A stretch of 64,000 nucleotides of DNA from positions 4,242,001 through 4,306,000 of the forward strand of contig NZ_CP095848.1 in NCBI RefSeq assembly GCF_023101345.1, in the 5' to 3' direction. The notes below the pieces were generated by a model. The model had not been told where the DNA came from and did not search any database. It saw only the letters and a list, made by a program, of their open reading frames with translations. This DNA is from Hymenobacter sublimis. Lineage in GTDB: Bacteria > Bacteroidota > Bacteroidia > Cytophagales > Hymenobacteraceae. This document shows, piece after piece, positions 36,099-44,568 of this stretch. A program made the translations under genes and the position numbers. The first letter of the stretch is position 1, and each line of letters begins with the position of its first letter.

Positions 36099-36710
36099 AT
36101 GGAGGAAATTGTACTCTCTAAACTTCTCGACCGCGCTCTGGCGCTGCTCCACGAAGTAGGGGTAGGTATTTTGCACGAGGAGCAGCTGGCTGCTGCCCTC
36201 GATGTTAGCCCCGCTACATTCCGGGAACTGTTTGGCTCCAAAGCCGGACTCGTATGCCAAGCCATTCAGCACAACTTTGCCCGGCAGCGGGCAGAGCACG
36301 AGCAGCTATTAGCCAACCTGGCTACTCCCGTGGAGCGTTTGCTGGCCTTATTGCATCATAGCCTCCAGGAAATGCGCCGCTCCCCGCACTACGACTATCA
36401 TGTGCTGCGCGAGGAGTATCCGGAAGCATGGACCCTAATGCAGAGCTACTTGACGGAGTACGTCGCGCCGCTGCTGGTGCAGCTGTTGCAGGCCGGCATT
36501 CAGGAAGGACAGTTCCGGGCGGAGTTGAATGCCCGCCTCATCACTCACCTGCTGCTGGCCCAGTTCAATCTGCTGGTAAATGAGCAGTTCTTCCCCCCCG
36601 ACTACACCAACCTTGCTGAGGTGTACCGCAACCTGTTCTTTCCCTACGTGCGCGGCCTCTGCACCGATGCCGGCGCCCGCCTGGTCCGCCACCAGTTCGC
36701 CCGAGTATAG
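36099..36710 (+). CDS. TetR/AcrR-family transcriptional regulator
   Basis: 203 residues from the ATG at 36099 (MEEIVLSKLLDRALALLHEV). The N-terminal helix-turn-helix is HEEQLAAALDVSPATFRELF followed by GSKAGLV, typical of TetR DNA-binding domains. The C-terminal helices form the ligand or dimer domain. It follows the cruF-like gene in the same direction and may regulate the carotenoid genes or respond to membrane stress. The inducer is unknown. Confidence 0.85.
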   Translation: MEEIVLSKLLDRALALLHEVGVGILHEEQLAAALDVSPATFRELFGSKAGLVCQAIQHNFARQRAEHEQLLANLATPVERLLALLHHSLQEMRRSPHYDYHVLREEYPEAWTLMQSYLTEYVAPLLVQLLQAGIQEGQFRAELNARLITHLLLAQFNLLVNEQFFPPDYTNLAEVYRNLFFPYVRGLCTDAGARLVRHQFARV

Positions 36711-36981
36711 CGGTGAGATAGGGAATGAGTGACTAAGTGAGGCAGTGCTAGGGCGCGGAGGCTGAGCGACACTAATATTCCTCATCCTGAAGCATGACAT
36801 GGCAAGCAGCGCGATGCCATCCTTCCTGACCAATTTGCTACCCTTCAGAATGTAACAAGCCCTTGACGTATGATAGCGCCAAGGGCTTGTCACGTTTCTA
36901 GGTTTTAAGGCAAATGAGAGGAATGGGGTCGGTGCCTTCGCCAGGACGGCACTACTTCACCTAGTCACTCACTTACCATCT
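36711..36981. repeat. GTGA-rich inverted-arm element with nested palindrome, locus 4 (TetR/DUF6952-like)
   Basis: The left arm starts directly after the TetR stop (36711-36740, CGGTGAGATAGGGAATGAGT) and its imperfect inverse lies at ~36955-36981. The core hairpin ACAAGCCCTTG (36855-36865) with 36880-36890 is shared with loci 2 and 5. The outer palindromes (GATGCCATCCTTCC at 36813) are degenerate, so this is the most diverged copy. The genes on each side converge. Confidence 0.75.
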
Positions 36982-36993
36982 CACTGTATCCAT

Positions 36994-37236
36994 TTAGCTA
37001 ATGGACACGCGCACTTTGGCGGTGTATTCGCGCAGGGCGGTTTTGAATTCGGTGCCGTGGTCTTGCATGTGGTTGAGGATGAAGATGGCGGCAAACACGT
37101 GGGTAAGCTGCTCGCCTTCATCTTCCCCTTCTACCTCAAAAGCGGGGGTTTGCTCTTCCAGCAGGGCTTGCTCTGCGGCAACTAGGCTTTGCAGCGTCTG
37201 AGTTTCCACCAGGCGCTTGATTATGGGCATTTTCAT
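36994..37236 (-). CDS. Small conserved protein, DUF6952-like, thioredoxin partner gene
   Basis: 80 residues, MKMPIIKRLVETQTLQSLVA, with an acidic middle (EVEGEDEGEQLTHVFAAIFI). It is highly similar in form to a small family that Bacteroidota encode directly after a thioredoxin gene; I recall this as DUF6952, from memory. The gene starts 12 bp after the thioredoxin stop on the same strand. No cysteine is present, so it is not a redox relay itself. Function unknown. Confidence 0.8.
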   Translation of the reverse strand: MKMPIIKRLVETQTLQSLVAAEQALLEEQTPAFEVEGEDEGEQLTHVFAAIFILNHMQDHGTEFKTALREYTAKVRVSIS

Positions 37237-37248
37237 GACGCAGCGGAC

Positions 37249-37566
37249 CTAGTTGAGGCGGGAAATCAGGCTGGCTACGGCCTCTTCCTTGCTGGCGGCT
37301 ACGGTTTCCAGCAGCTCTCCATTGCGGAACACGGCAAAGAAGGGCAGGTTGGTGACGCTGGCCAGCTTGCGGGCTTCAGGGCTGGTTTCGGCGTTTACGT
37401 CCAGGAAAGCAATGTCCTGGTTTTGCTCAGCCTCCGAGAGGCGCTTGAACTTGGGCGAAAACAGGCGGCAGTTACCGCACCAGTCGGCGTAGTATTTCAC
37501 CACTACTTTCTCGTTATCCTGCAGTAGTTGTTGGAAATCAGCGTCGGTGGCTTTCGTTACGGGCAT
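37249..37566 (-). CDS. Thioredoxin family protein
   Basis: 105 residues from the ATG at 37566 (MPVTKATDADFQQLLQDNEK); the open frame further upstream is not coding. The active site is WCGNC (in YYADWCGNCRLFSPKFKRL), a variant of the WCGPC of classical thioredoxins, and the cis-proline lies in VTNLPFFAVFRNGE. It reduces protein disulfides in the cytoplasm. It heads a two-gene operon with a DUF6952-like gene and has a TACCTTTG box ~60 nt upstream. Confidence 0.93.
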   Translation of the reverse strand: MPVTKATDADFQQLLQDNEKVVVKYYADWCGNCRLFSPKFKRLSEAEQNQDIAFLDVNAETSPEARKLASVTNLPFFAVFRNGELLETVAASKEEAVASLISRLN

Positions 37567-37997
37567 TATCTGAAATATTGGTTGACAAAACGGAATCAGC
37601 AGATAAGAATGGTTCTTATCTGCTGGCAAAGGTAAAGCCCGAATTCGATAAAAAAGTTTAGGATCTACTACCTCCCGCCGGACGCGGTTGCATCTACTCC
37701 CGCCGAACGCGGCTGCGAAGCCCCGGCTCATCAGCCACTACACAAAGCCGGCAAGAGCCGGTGAACTGATTGATAACCCAGGCGGCAACCGGTTACTAGG
37801 TTGCGTGAACAGTCAGCGCTTCTGCTACCCTGTATAAGACCGTCATGCAGAGACGCCATTCGTTTAGTTGTCTAGTGGCCAAACACTTGAGGCTGCCGCA
37901 ACTCAGCAGGCTAGCATTCTGGTGCTAGGCTACCGGGAACCAAGGCCCAGCAACTTCGTTAGGAATCTACCCCTTACGTGTTCTTTTCCGCTTCCGC
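37567..37997. other. Intergenic region between divergent thioredoxin and esterase genes
   Basis: 431 bp without a gene. It holds the thioredoxin promoter box at 37627-37634 and a short direct duplication (TCCCGCCGGACGCGG / TCCCGCCGAACGCGG at ~37673 and ~37697). Confidence 0.55.
37627..37634 (-). promoter_or_regulatory. -7 box (TACCTTTG) of the thioredoxin operon
   Basis: CAAAGGTA on the plus strand reads TACCTTTG on the minus, an exact consensus, 60 nt before the ATG at 37566. Confidence 0.55.
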
Positions 37998-38585
37998 ATG
38001 CAGTCCATTCTCTTCTTCGGCGACTCGCTCACGGCCGGTTACCAACTCCGCGCCAGCGAGTCGTTTCCTTCCCGCATTCAGGAAAAAATTGACGCCCTGC
38101 ACTTGCCTTATAAAGCTTACAACTACGGCGTCAGCGGCGAAACCACTGCCGGGGGCCGCCAGCGCATTAGCTCTGTGTTGAGCCGCTTCGAGAAGATTGA
38201 CGTGTTCGTGCTAGAGTTAGGTGCTAACGACAGCCTACGGGGCATTCCCGTCCGCGAAACCACCCAGAATTTACAGTATATTCTGGATGAAGTGCGCCGC
38301 GCCCACCCCGAAGCCCGCGTGGTGCTGGTAGGCCTAGAATTTCCCTTCGACTTGGGGCCGCTGGCTACCTTGGGGGGCGGCCGCATGGGTCATTACGCCC
38401 AGGAGTTCAAGGCTTTATTCCGCCAATTGGCCGAAAAAAACGAGGTCGATTTTGTGCCCTTCTTGCTTCACGGCGTCATCGGCCAGCGCCACCTCAACCT
38501 CCCCGACGGCGTGCATCCCAACGCCGAAGGCCAGAAGATTCTGGCCAACAACGTATGGGCAGTGCTGGAAAGAGTGATTCAGTGA
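37998..38585 (+). CDS. GDSL-type arylesterase/lysophospholipase
   Basis: 195 residues, close to TesA-like SGNH hydrolases. Block I is FFGDSLTAGYQL (catalytic Ser), block III is ELGANDSLRG (oxyanion Asn), and block V is LPDGVHPNAEGQ (catalytic Asp and His). No signal peptide is seen, unlike periplasmic TesA. It would hydrolyse short-chain or aryl esters or lysophospholipids. Its stop codon lies inside the left arm of a nested palindromic element. Confidence 0.92.
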   Translation: MQSILFFGDSLTAGYQLRASESFPSRIQEKIDALHLPYKAYNYGVSGETTAGGRQRISSVLSRFEKIDVFVLELGANDSLRGIPVRETTQNLQYILDEVRRAHPEARVVLVGLEFPFDLGPLATLGGGRMGHYAQEFKALFRQLAEKNEVDFVPFLLHGVIGQRHLNLPDGVHPNAEGQKILANNVWAVLERVIQ

Positions 38586-38829
38586 AATGGTGATTGAGTA
38601 AAGTAATGATTCGGTGAGTTAGTGAAGTGTAGTCATGGCGAGGAGGTACGACGATGCCATCCTTCCTCCCTTTGTAATAAGCCTAATAATGTGACAAGCC
38701 CTTGACGCCAGCGCGGATGTCAAGGGCTTGTCACATTATTAGGGGGTAGCACGTTGGTCAGGAAGGATGGCGTCGTCGTACCTCCTCGCCATGACTACAC
38801 TTCACTCATCTACTCAATCCCTATTTCAC
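38582..38829. repeat. GTGA-rich inverted-arm element with nested palindromes, locus 5 (esterase/GlgP-like)
   Basis: This is the best preserved copy. The outermost arms GTGAAATGGTGATTGAGTA (38582-38600) and its inverse (38811-38829) overlap the stop codons of both convergent genes. Within lies a 47-bp inverted pair (38621-38667 with 38760-38806) with one mismatch. At the centre is a perfect 24-bp pair (38683-38706 with 38719-38742) that contains the shared ACAAGCCCTTGAC core. The whole is a three-level nested palindrome. Confidence 0.9.
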
Positions 38830-40473
38830 TTTGTACATCCGCTCGTAGTACTCGGTGGCCATGCGGTGCGACTCGAACTCGGGCTCTACCTCGCGCATGC
38901 CGGTTTTTACTACTTCCAGGAATTTCTCTGGCTGGGCGTAGTACAACGGGATAATTTCGTTTTCCAGTACGTCCAGCACGTTGGTGGCCTCAATGTCGTC
39001 CTTCACGTGGTCGGGCTGGTTGATGTCGGTGTGCTCAATGATGAAGCCGTTTTCGCCGTGGCGCACAAACTCCGGAATCCAGCCGTCGGCAATGCTCAGG
39101 GAGGCCGAGGCGTTCATGGCAGCCGTCATACCGCTCGTGCCGGAGGCTTCGCGGGGGTAGCGCGGGGTGTTCAGCCAGATGTCGGAGCCCTTTTTCAGGG
39201 CCGCCGACAGTCCTAGCTCGTAGCCCGTGAGCACGGCGCAGGTTTTCAGGTTCTTGGTTTTGCTGATGATGTCGTTGAACAAGCCAATAGCACCGAAATC
39301 CTTGGGATAAGGCTTGCCTGCCCAAATCACCTGCACCGGCCGATCCTGGTTATTTACAATGCTCAGGAACCGCTCGAAGTGGCGCAGAATCAGGTCGGCG
39401 CGCTTGTAGCCGGCAAAGCGGCGGGCCCACACCACGGTCAGCACTTCCGGGTCGAGGAGGGTACCGGTCTGGTCGGCCACGATGTCGAACAGCTGCTTTT
39501 TCAGCTCCCGCTTCCGGGCCTTCAAGGCTGCATCGTCATTGGCTTCTAGGGCGGCGTGCAGGGCCTTGTCGCGCCAGTAGGTGCCGTTCTGGGAGTTGGT
39601 AATGGCAATGATGGGACTGATGCCCTGATAGCTTCCCCACATGTCGTTGGCTACCTCGCCGTGCACCTTGGAAACGCCGTTGCTGATGCGCGCGAAACGC
39701 AGAGCCGTGAGCGTGTAGTTCAGCTGCTCATTTTCCACCAGTCCGAGGCGGTGTACTTCCTCCAGGGGCACGTTGCCGAAGAACGACATTTTGTGCAGCA
39801 GCTTCACGGGGTGCTCCTCGTTGCCGGCCAGCTCGGGGGTGTGCGTGGTGAAAACCAGACGCTTGCGCACCTCGTCCTGGTTGCGGCCGTGCTTGTCGTA
39901 GAGGTAAAAGGCTAGGGGCAGGCCGTGGCCTTCGTTGAGGTGGTATACCTCCGTCTGGCGACCCAACAGGTCGAGCAGCTTGCCCCCGCCCACGCCCAGC
40001 AGAATGCTCTGGGCCACGCGGGCGGCCGTGTCGGCGTCGTAGAGGTGGTGGGAGATGGTGCGCGAGAGGTAGTCGTTCTCCGGAATGTCAGTGGTCAGGA
40101 AGAACATGGGGGCCGTCCCGAACGTGTCGGGGGCCAGGTACAGGGCTTTTACCAGCACCTGCGCGTTGTGAATCTCGATGGGAAATACCAGGCCAGTATC
40201 CTGCAGGAAGCTGTAGTGCTTGAGGCGGAAATCGGCGCGCATGCTCTGGTCCTCGTTGCGGCCCTGGTCGTAGTAGCCAAACGACCATAAGATACTGATG
40301 CCGATCAGGTTCTGCTTGAGCTCATACACGGAGCGCATGTGGGAGCCGGCCAGAAAGCCCAGGCCACCGGAGTAGGTTTTCAGCGCTTGGTCGAGCGCAA
40401 ATTCCATGGAAAAATACGCGGCCGGCGTGTTAAACTCGGGGGCCGGGGTGTACATCTGAAAGTCGAATGCCAT
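38821..40473 (-). CDS. Glycogen/alpha-glucan phosphorylase-like protein (GT35), short form
   Basis: 550 residues from the ATG at 40473 (MAFDFQMYTPAPEF). The frame is open upstream, but without a conserved start. It matches the short alpha-glucan phosphorylase group: AAYFSMEFALDQALKTYSGG, YHLNEGHGLPLAFYLYDKHG, VVWARRFAGYKRADLILRHF and EASGTSGM. In classical phosphorylases the next residue after this last motif is the lysine that forms the Schiff base with PLP; here it is Thr450 (codon 39124-39126). It normally releases glucose 1-phosphate from alpha-1,4-glucans. It lies convergent to the esterase and divergent from the alpha-glucan genes. Confidence 0.88.
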   Translation of the reverse strand: MAFDFQMYTPAPEFNTPAAYFSMEFALDQALKTYSGGLGFLAGSHMRSVYELKQNLIGISILWSFGYYDQGRNEDQSMRADFRLKHYSFLQDTGLVFPIEIHNAQVLVKALYLAPDTFGTAPMFFLTTDIPENDYLSRTISHHLYDADTAARVAQSILLGVGGGKLLDLLGRQTEVYHLNEGHGLPLAFYLYDKHGRNQDEVRKRLVFTTHTPELAGNEEHPVKLLHKMSFFGNVPLEEVHRLGLVENEQLNYTLTALRFARISNGVSKVHGEVANDMWGSYQGISPIIAITNSQNGTYWRDKALHAALEANDDAALKARKRELKKQLFDIVADQTGTLLDPEVLTVVWARRFAGYKRADLILRHFERFLSIVNNQDRPVQVIWAGKPYPKDFGAIGLFNDIISKTKNLKTCAVLTGYELGLSAALKKGSDIWLNTPRYPREASGTSGMTAAMNASASLSIADGWIPEFVRHGENGFIIEHTDINQPDHVKDDIEATNVLDVLENEIIPLYYAQPEKFLEVVKTGMREVEPEFESHRMATEYYERMYKVK

Positions 40474-40851
40474 AAAGCAAGAGGGGGCTGAATGAGAGAA
40501 CGAGCGGTAGGTCCGCCCGGGCGAGTAAGCGTACGAATTCGCACCCAAAAAAAGCGGAAAAGTGTGGACTCTGCGGGCCGGACGGGGCCGACAAGGCCAA
40601 AATGCAAATCAGCCATTAGTAATAAGCAAAAAAGCATCATTAGCCCGTTGCCACCAGAAGGTGCTTATGCTGAAATAAACTCAGCGGCTCCTGCTCGGCA
40701 AGCTGAATACAATTTTGGCGTAAGCCTTTCTGTTCCTGACGCTTTTGTAACAATTACATAATATTAGGCAGCCGAGCTGTGGAGTAGCCCCGCGGTAGCT
40801 TTGCGGCTCGAAAGTCAGTTCTTTTCCACCTTTCACAACCAACACCTTTCT
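40474..40851. other. Intergenic region between divergent GlgP-like and lipoprotein genes
   Basis: 378 bp without a gene. The plus-strand promoter box is at 40796-40803. I see no clear box for the minus-strand gene. Confidence 0.5.
40796..40803 (+). promoter_or_regulatory. -7 box (TAGCTTTG) of the lipoprotein gene
   Basis: An exact TAnnTTTG match, 48 nt before the ATG at 40852. Confidence 0.5.
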
Positions 40852-42297
40852 ATGCGCTACCCCCTGCGCTGGCTGGCGGCCTCCCTGCTAAGCCTATCCG
40901 TTCTGTCCTGCGCTAAGCAGGAAAACCTTCCTGCTCCCACCTTAACAGCAGTAACCGCGGCCGATGTAAGCAGCGCTGGCTTCCCTGAAGGCTTTGACAC
41001 CGGCACCAAAACCGCCTACACCACCGGCTCCGTGGCCCTGGGTTCCGGCTCCTGGACTCTGAACGATGCCCTGCTAGGCAACACCACCGCCGACCCCAAA
41101 ACGGGCGCTCAATCAGCCCGCATCCGCAACGTGGGCTCGCTCACGATGAACTTCAATGCTACCACCGGCGCCGGGGTAGTAACCGTGCAGCACGCCGTGT
41201 ACGGCACCGATGCCAGCTCACAATGGGAGCTGTGGGTCAGCCAGAACAGCGGCTCCTCCTACACCAAAGTAGGCAGCACCATCACCAGCAGCAGCAGTGC
41301 CCTGAGCACCGCCTCGTTCACGGTAAACCTGAGTGGCACCATCCGCCTGCAGATCCGCAAGATTTCCGGCGGCACCAACCGCATCAACATTGATAACGTG
41401 ACGATGGAGCAGTACGGCTCCGGCACGACTACCCCGCCGCCCACTACCGAGGGCAAGAAGTTCTTGTTCGATGCTTCCCACGGGGAGCTGGCCGGCAACG
41501 CCGACTGGGTGCTGGACGTGGATGGTGGCCTGACGCCGCGCTACCCCTCGCCGGCCCAGAGCGGCATTACCAGCACTACCCCGGAAACCTACTGGACGGG
41601 TGCCGTTTCGGCCTGGGGCGTGGCCCTGGTGAAGCTGGGCCACAGCGTGGAGCAACTGCCCACGGGCACGGCCATCAGCTACGGCAACGCCAGCAACCCC
41701 CAGGACCTGAGCAACTACAGCGTGTTCGTGGTGGATGAGCCGAACATTGTATTTACGGCGGCCGAGAAAACGGCCATTCTGCAGTTCGTGCAGAATGGGG
41801 GCGGGCTGTTCATGATTTCCGACCACGACATTTCGGACCGCAACAACGACGGCTGGGATTCGCCGGATATCTGGAACGACCTGATGAAGAACAACTCGGT
41901 GAAGGCCAACCCTTTTGGCTTCAGCGTAAACCTGGACAACATCGTGGAAAACAGCACCAACGCGCTGGCTTCTACCACCAACCCCATCATGAACGGCTCC
42001 CAGGGCCGGGTGTCGCAGCTGTCCTTTCACAACGGCGCTACCATGACCCTCTCGCCCACGGCCAACAGCACGGTGCAGGGCCTGGTGTGGCGCACCTCGG
42101 CTACCCAGGGCAACAGCCTAGCCATGGCCGCCAGCAGCACCTTCGGCACGGGCCGCGTGGTGATTGTGGGTGACTCCTCCCCGGCCGACGACGGTACCGG
42201 CTCGCCCGGTAACACCGTGTACGACGGCTGGAATGAGAACGTCAGCCATGCCCGCCTGCACCTGAATGCCTCGCTGTGGCTGGCTAAGCTGCAGTAA
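40852..42297 (+). CDS. Lipoprotein with jelly-roll domain and ThuA/GATase-like domain
   Basis: 481 residues from the ATG at 40852, which starts a signal ending in lipobox VLSC (Cys20). The first domain (~40-195) is a jelly-roll of the kind fused to Bacteroidota extracellular nucleases and hydrolases (FDTGTKTAYTTGSVALGSGS, later INIDNVTMEQYG). After a TTTPPPTTEG linker, the C-terminal domain (~205-480) has a class I glutamine amidotransferase-like fold: FLFDASHGELAGNADWVLD, YSVFVVDEPNIVFT and GGGLFMISDHDISD. The Asp-His-Asp motif may bind metal. I cannot name a reaction. It precedes the GH13 genes, and a terminator follows it. Confidence 0.7.
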   Translation: MRYPLRWLAASLLSLSVLSCAKQENLPAPTLTAVTAADVSSAGFPEGFDTGTKTAYTTGSVALGSGSWTLNDALLGNTTADPKTGAQSARIRNVGSLTMNFNATTGAGVVTVQHAVYGTDASSQWELWVSQNSGSSYTKVGSTITSSSSALSTASFTVNLSGTIRLQIRKISGGTNRINIDNVTMEQYGSGTTTPPPTTEGKKFLFDASHGELAGNADWVLDVDGGLTPRYPSPAQSGITSTTPETYWTGAVSAWGVALVKLGHSVEQLPTGTAISYGNASNPQDLSNYSVFVVDEPNIVFTAAEKTAILQFVQNGGGLFMISDHDISDRNNDGWDSPDIWNDLMKNNSVKANPFGFSVNLDNIVENSTNALASTTNPIMNGSQGRVSQLSFHNGATMTLSPTANSTVQGLVWRTSATQGNSLAMAASSTFGTGRVVIVGDSSPADDGTGSPGNTVYDGWNENVSHARLHLNASLWLAKLQ

Positions 42298-42340
42298 ACT
42301 GACTGCGGTTGCTTGCTTGTTGCTAAGCACCCATTCCTCG

Positions 42341-42382
42341 AAAAGCCCTGCTGCCGGCACGTGCCGACGGTGGGGCTTTTTG
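42341..42382 (+). terminator. Hairpin terminator after the lipoprotein gene
   Basis: AAAAGCCC (42341-42348) pairs with GGGGCTTTT near 42372-42380, with an inner CCGGCAC/GTGCCGA stem and a closing T-run. Confidence 0.65.
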
Positions 42383-42572
42383 CTGCTTTCTACTTTCACT
42401 TCAACGGGGCCTGTACAACCCCATTGCTACCCTAAAACTTGGCGAGTAGCAAAACCCATCAATACCACACCGAAAACCGGTCAATACATCATCATTTCGG
42501 GCAGGTTCAGCAGTAGCGTACGGGCGCGGGGGTGCGTACCTTGGCTGTTCCGTTTCTTGTTCCCACTCGCGT

Positions 42573-44477
42573 ATGATTTCTGCCCGATTCCTGCCCCTGC
42601 TGGCTGGCACTCTGCTAGCCACCACTGCCCCGGCCTTGGCCAGCGCGCCCGCCGCCCCCATTGCTACCGCCGCCCCGGCCGCTAAGGCCGCCGGCATTCA
42701 GCGCATCGACCCGACCTTTTGGTGGGTGGGTATGAAAAACCCCAAGCTGCAACTGTTGGTGCACGGCCCCGGCATTGCCAGCAGCACTGCTACCCTCAAG
42801 GCCTACGAGGGCGTAACCCTGGACGGGGTGCAGAAGCTGGAAAGCCCCAATTACTTGCTCCTCAACCTTACCATCAGTCCCGCGGCCAAGCCCGGCAAGC
42901 TGCAGCTGGAGTTTAAGGGCGACAAAAAGCAGACCTACAGCTACGAGCTGCGCCAGCGCACTACCCCCGGCGACAAATCCAAAGTGCAGGGCCTGACCCA
43001 GCAGGATTTCATCTACTTCCTGATGCCGGACCGCTTCTCGAACGGCGACCCGAAAAACGACTACTTCAAGGACATGCGTGCCCCCAAAGTAGCCCGCGAC
43101 TCCATGTACGCCCGCCACGGCGGCGACCTGAAAGGCATCGAAAACCACTTCGACTACCTTAAGAGCTTGGGTGCCACGGCCATCTGGATGACGCCGGTGA
43201 CGGAAAACGACATGCCCAAGGCCAGCTACCACGGCTACGCCCTCACCGACTACTACAACACGGACCGCCGTTACGGCACCCTGCAGGAGTACAAGCAGTT
43301 CGTGGACCGCGCCCACCAGAACGGGCTGAAAGTGGTGCACGACGTGGTGCTCAACCACATGGGTAGCAAAAACTACTTGTTCCTGGACCAGCCCGCCAAG
43401 GATTGGTTTAACCAGTGGCCCAAGTTTACGCGCAGCAACTACAACTCCTCGGCCCTCAACGACCCCTACGGCTCGGAGCTGGACCGTAGCCTCTACAACC
43501 GCGGCTGGTTCGACACCACCATGCCCGATGTGAACCAGAGCAACCCGCTGGTAGCTACCTACCTGATTCAGAACTTCCTGTGGTGGGTGGAGTACACCGG
43601 CCTCGACGCCTACCGCATCGACACCTACCCGTATTCTGACCCCAAGTTCCTGATGCAGTGGGGCCAGGCCCTGAACGAGGAGTTTCCGAACCTGTTCAAG
43701 TTTGGGGAGGCTTGGGTGGGTAGCACGGCTCAGCAGGCCTTCTTCGCCCGCAACATCTTCCAGCCCGTAGATGGGTTTAAGTCCAATCTGGAGTCGGTGT
43801 TTGACTTTCAGTCGCAGGGGGCTATTCACGACGCGCTACGGGGCGACAATGGTAACATGAACCGGCTGTACGAAGCCTTGCAGGGCGACTGGATGTACGA
43901 GGACGCGAGCCGCAACGTGACCTTCCTCGACAACCACGACATGAGCCGCTTCTACTCCGTGATAGGGGAGGACTTCGCCAAGTACAAGATGGGCGTGGCC
44001 TGGCTGCTGACTACCCGCGGCATTCCCCAGCTCTACTACGGCACGGAGGTGCTGATGAAGAACTTCTCGAACCCCGACGGGCTGGTGCGCGAGGACTTCC
44101 CCGGCGGCTTTGCCGGCGACCAGAAAAACTACTTCACGGCCGCCGGCCGCACGGGCCAGGCCGGTGAGGCTTTCACCTACCTGAGCACCCTGGCCAACTA
44201 CCGCAAAACGCACCCGGTAGTGGCTACCGGCAAGCTCATGCAGTTCATCCCACAGGACGGCGTGTACACCTACTTCCGCTACAACGACCAGGGCCAGGCC
44301 GTGATGGTGATGCTTAACGGCAGCAAGGACGAGAAAACCGTGGATGGCGCCCGGTTTGCCGAGCGCACCAACGGCTTCAGCTCTGGCACCGAAATTACTA
44401 CCGGCGCTACCCTGGGTAGCCTCAGCAGCTTCAAGATTCCGGCCCGCACGGCGTGGGTGGTGGAGCTGAAAAAGTAA
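42573..44477 (+). CDS. GH13 cyclomaltodextrinase/neopullulanase-type enzyme
   Basis: 634 residues with a signal peptide (~1-24, ending ALA). An N-terminal beta-sandwich (~40-130, IQRIDPTFWWVGMKNPKLQL) of the cyclomaltodextrinase type precedes the barrel. Catalytic residues: nucleophile Asp350 (DAYRIDTYPY), acid/base Glu379 (KFGEAWVG) and Asp456 (FLDNHDMSR). Conserved region I is DVVLNHMGS. It matches SusA/neopullulanase-like enzymes, which hydrolyse cyclodextrins, pullulan or maltodextrins in the periplasm. It heads the alpha-glucan run with the SDR, the second GH13 and the MFS carrier, all on the plus strand. Confidence 0.95.
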   Translation: MISARFLPLLAGTLLATTAPALASAPAAPIATAAPAAKAAGIQRIDPTFWWVGMKNPKLQLLVHGPGIASSTATLKAYEGVTLDGVQKLESPNYLLLNLTISPAAKPGKLQLEFKGDKKQTYSYELRQRTTPGDKSKVQGLTQQDFIYFLMPDRFSNGDPKNDYFKDMRAPKVARDSMYARHGGDLKGIENHFDYLKSLGATAIWMTPVTENDMPKASYHGYALTDYYNTDRRYGTLQEYKQFVDRAHQNGLKVVHDVVLNHMGSKNYLFLDQPAKDWFNQWPKFTRSNYNSSALNDPYGSELDRSLYNRGWFDTTMPDVNQSNPLVATYLIQNFLWWVEYTGLDAYRIDTYPYSDPKFLMQWGQALNEEFPNLFKFGEAWVGSTAQQAFFARNIFQPVDGFKSNLESVFDFQSQGAIHDALRGDNGNMNRLYEALQGDWMYEDASRNVTFLDNHDMSRFYSVIGEDFAKYKMGVAWLLTTRGIPQLYYGTEVLMKNFSNPDGLVREDFPGGFAGDQKNYFTAAGRTGQAGEAFTYLSTLANYRKTHPVVATGKLMQFIPQDGVYTYFRYNDQGQAVMVMLNGSKDEKTVDGARFAERTNGFSSGTEITTGATLGSLSSFKIPARTAWVVELKK

Positions 44478-44484
44478 GCTTTGG

Positions 44485-44514
44485 GAGGGGCACCGGGAAC
44501 CACCGGTGCCCCTC
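44485..44514 (+). terminator. Hairpin after the first GH13 gene
   Basis: A perfect 12-bp stem GAGGGGCACCGG (44485-44496) with 44503-44514. No T-run follows, so it may only stabilise or partly attenuate the message. Confidence 0.45.
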
Positions 44515-44568
44515 GCTACTTATGCAGTACTACCTGGTACTATTTTCAGCTTAAACTTGACTGATACC

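Noticed and set aside
37567..37731. An N-terminal extension of thioredoxin
   Set aside because: The stretch lies upstream of the promoter box and lacks thioredoxin-like sequence.
42615..43829. A 404-codon minus-strand frame opposite the first GH13 gene
   Set aside because: Shadow frame rich in valine and glycine, with no domains.
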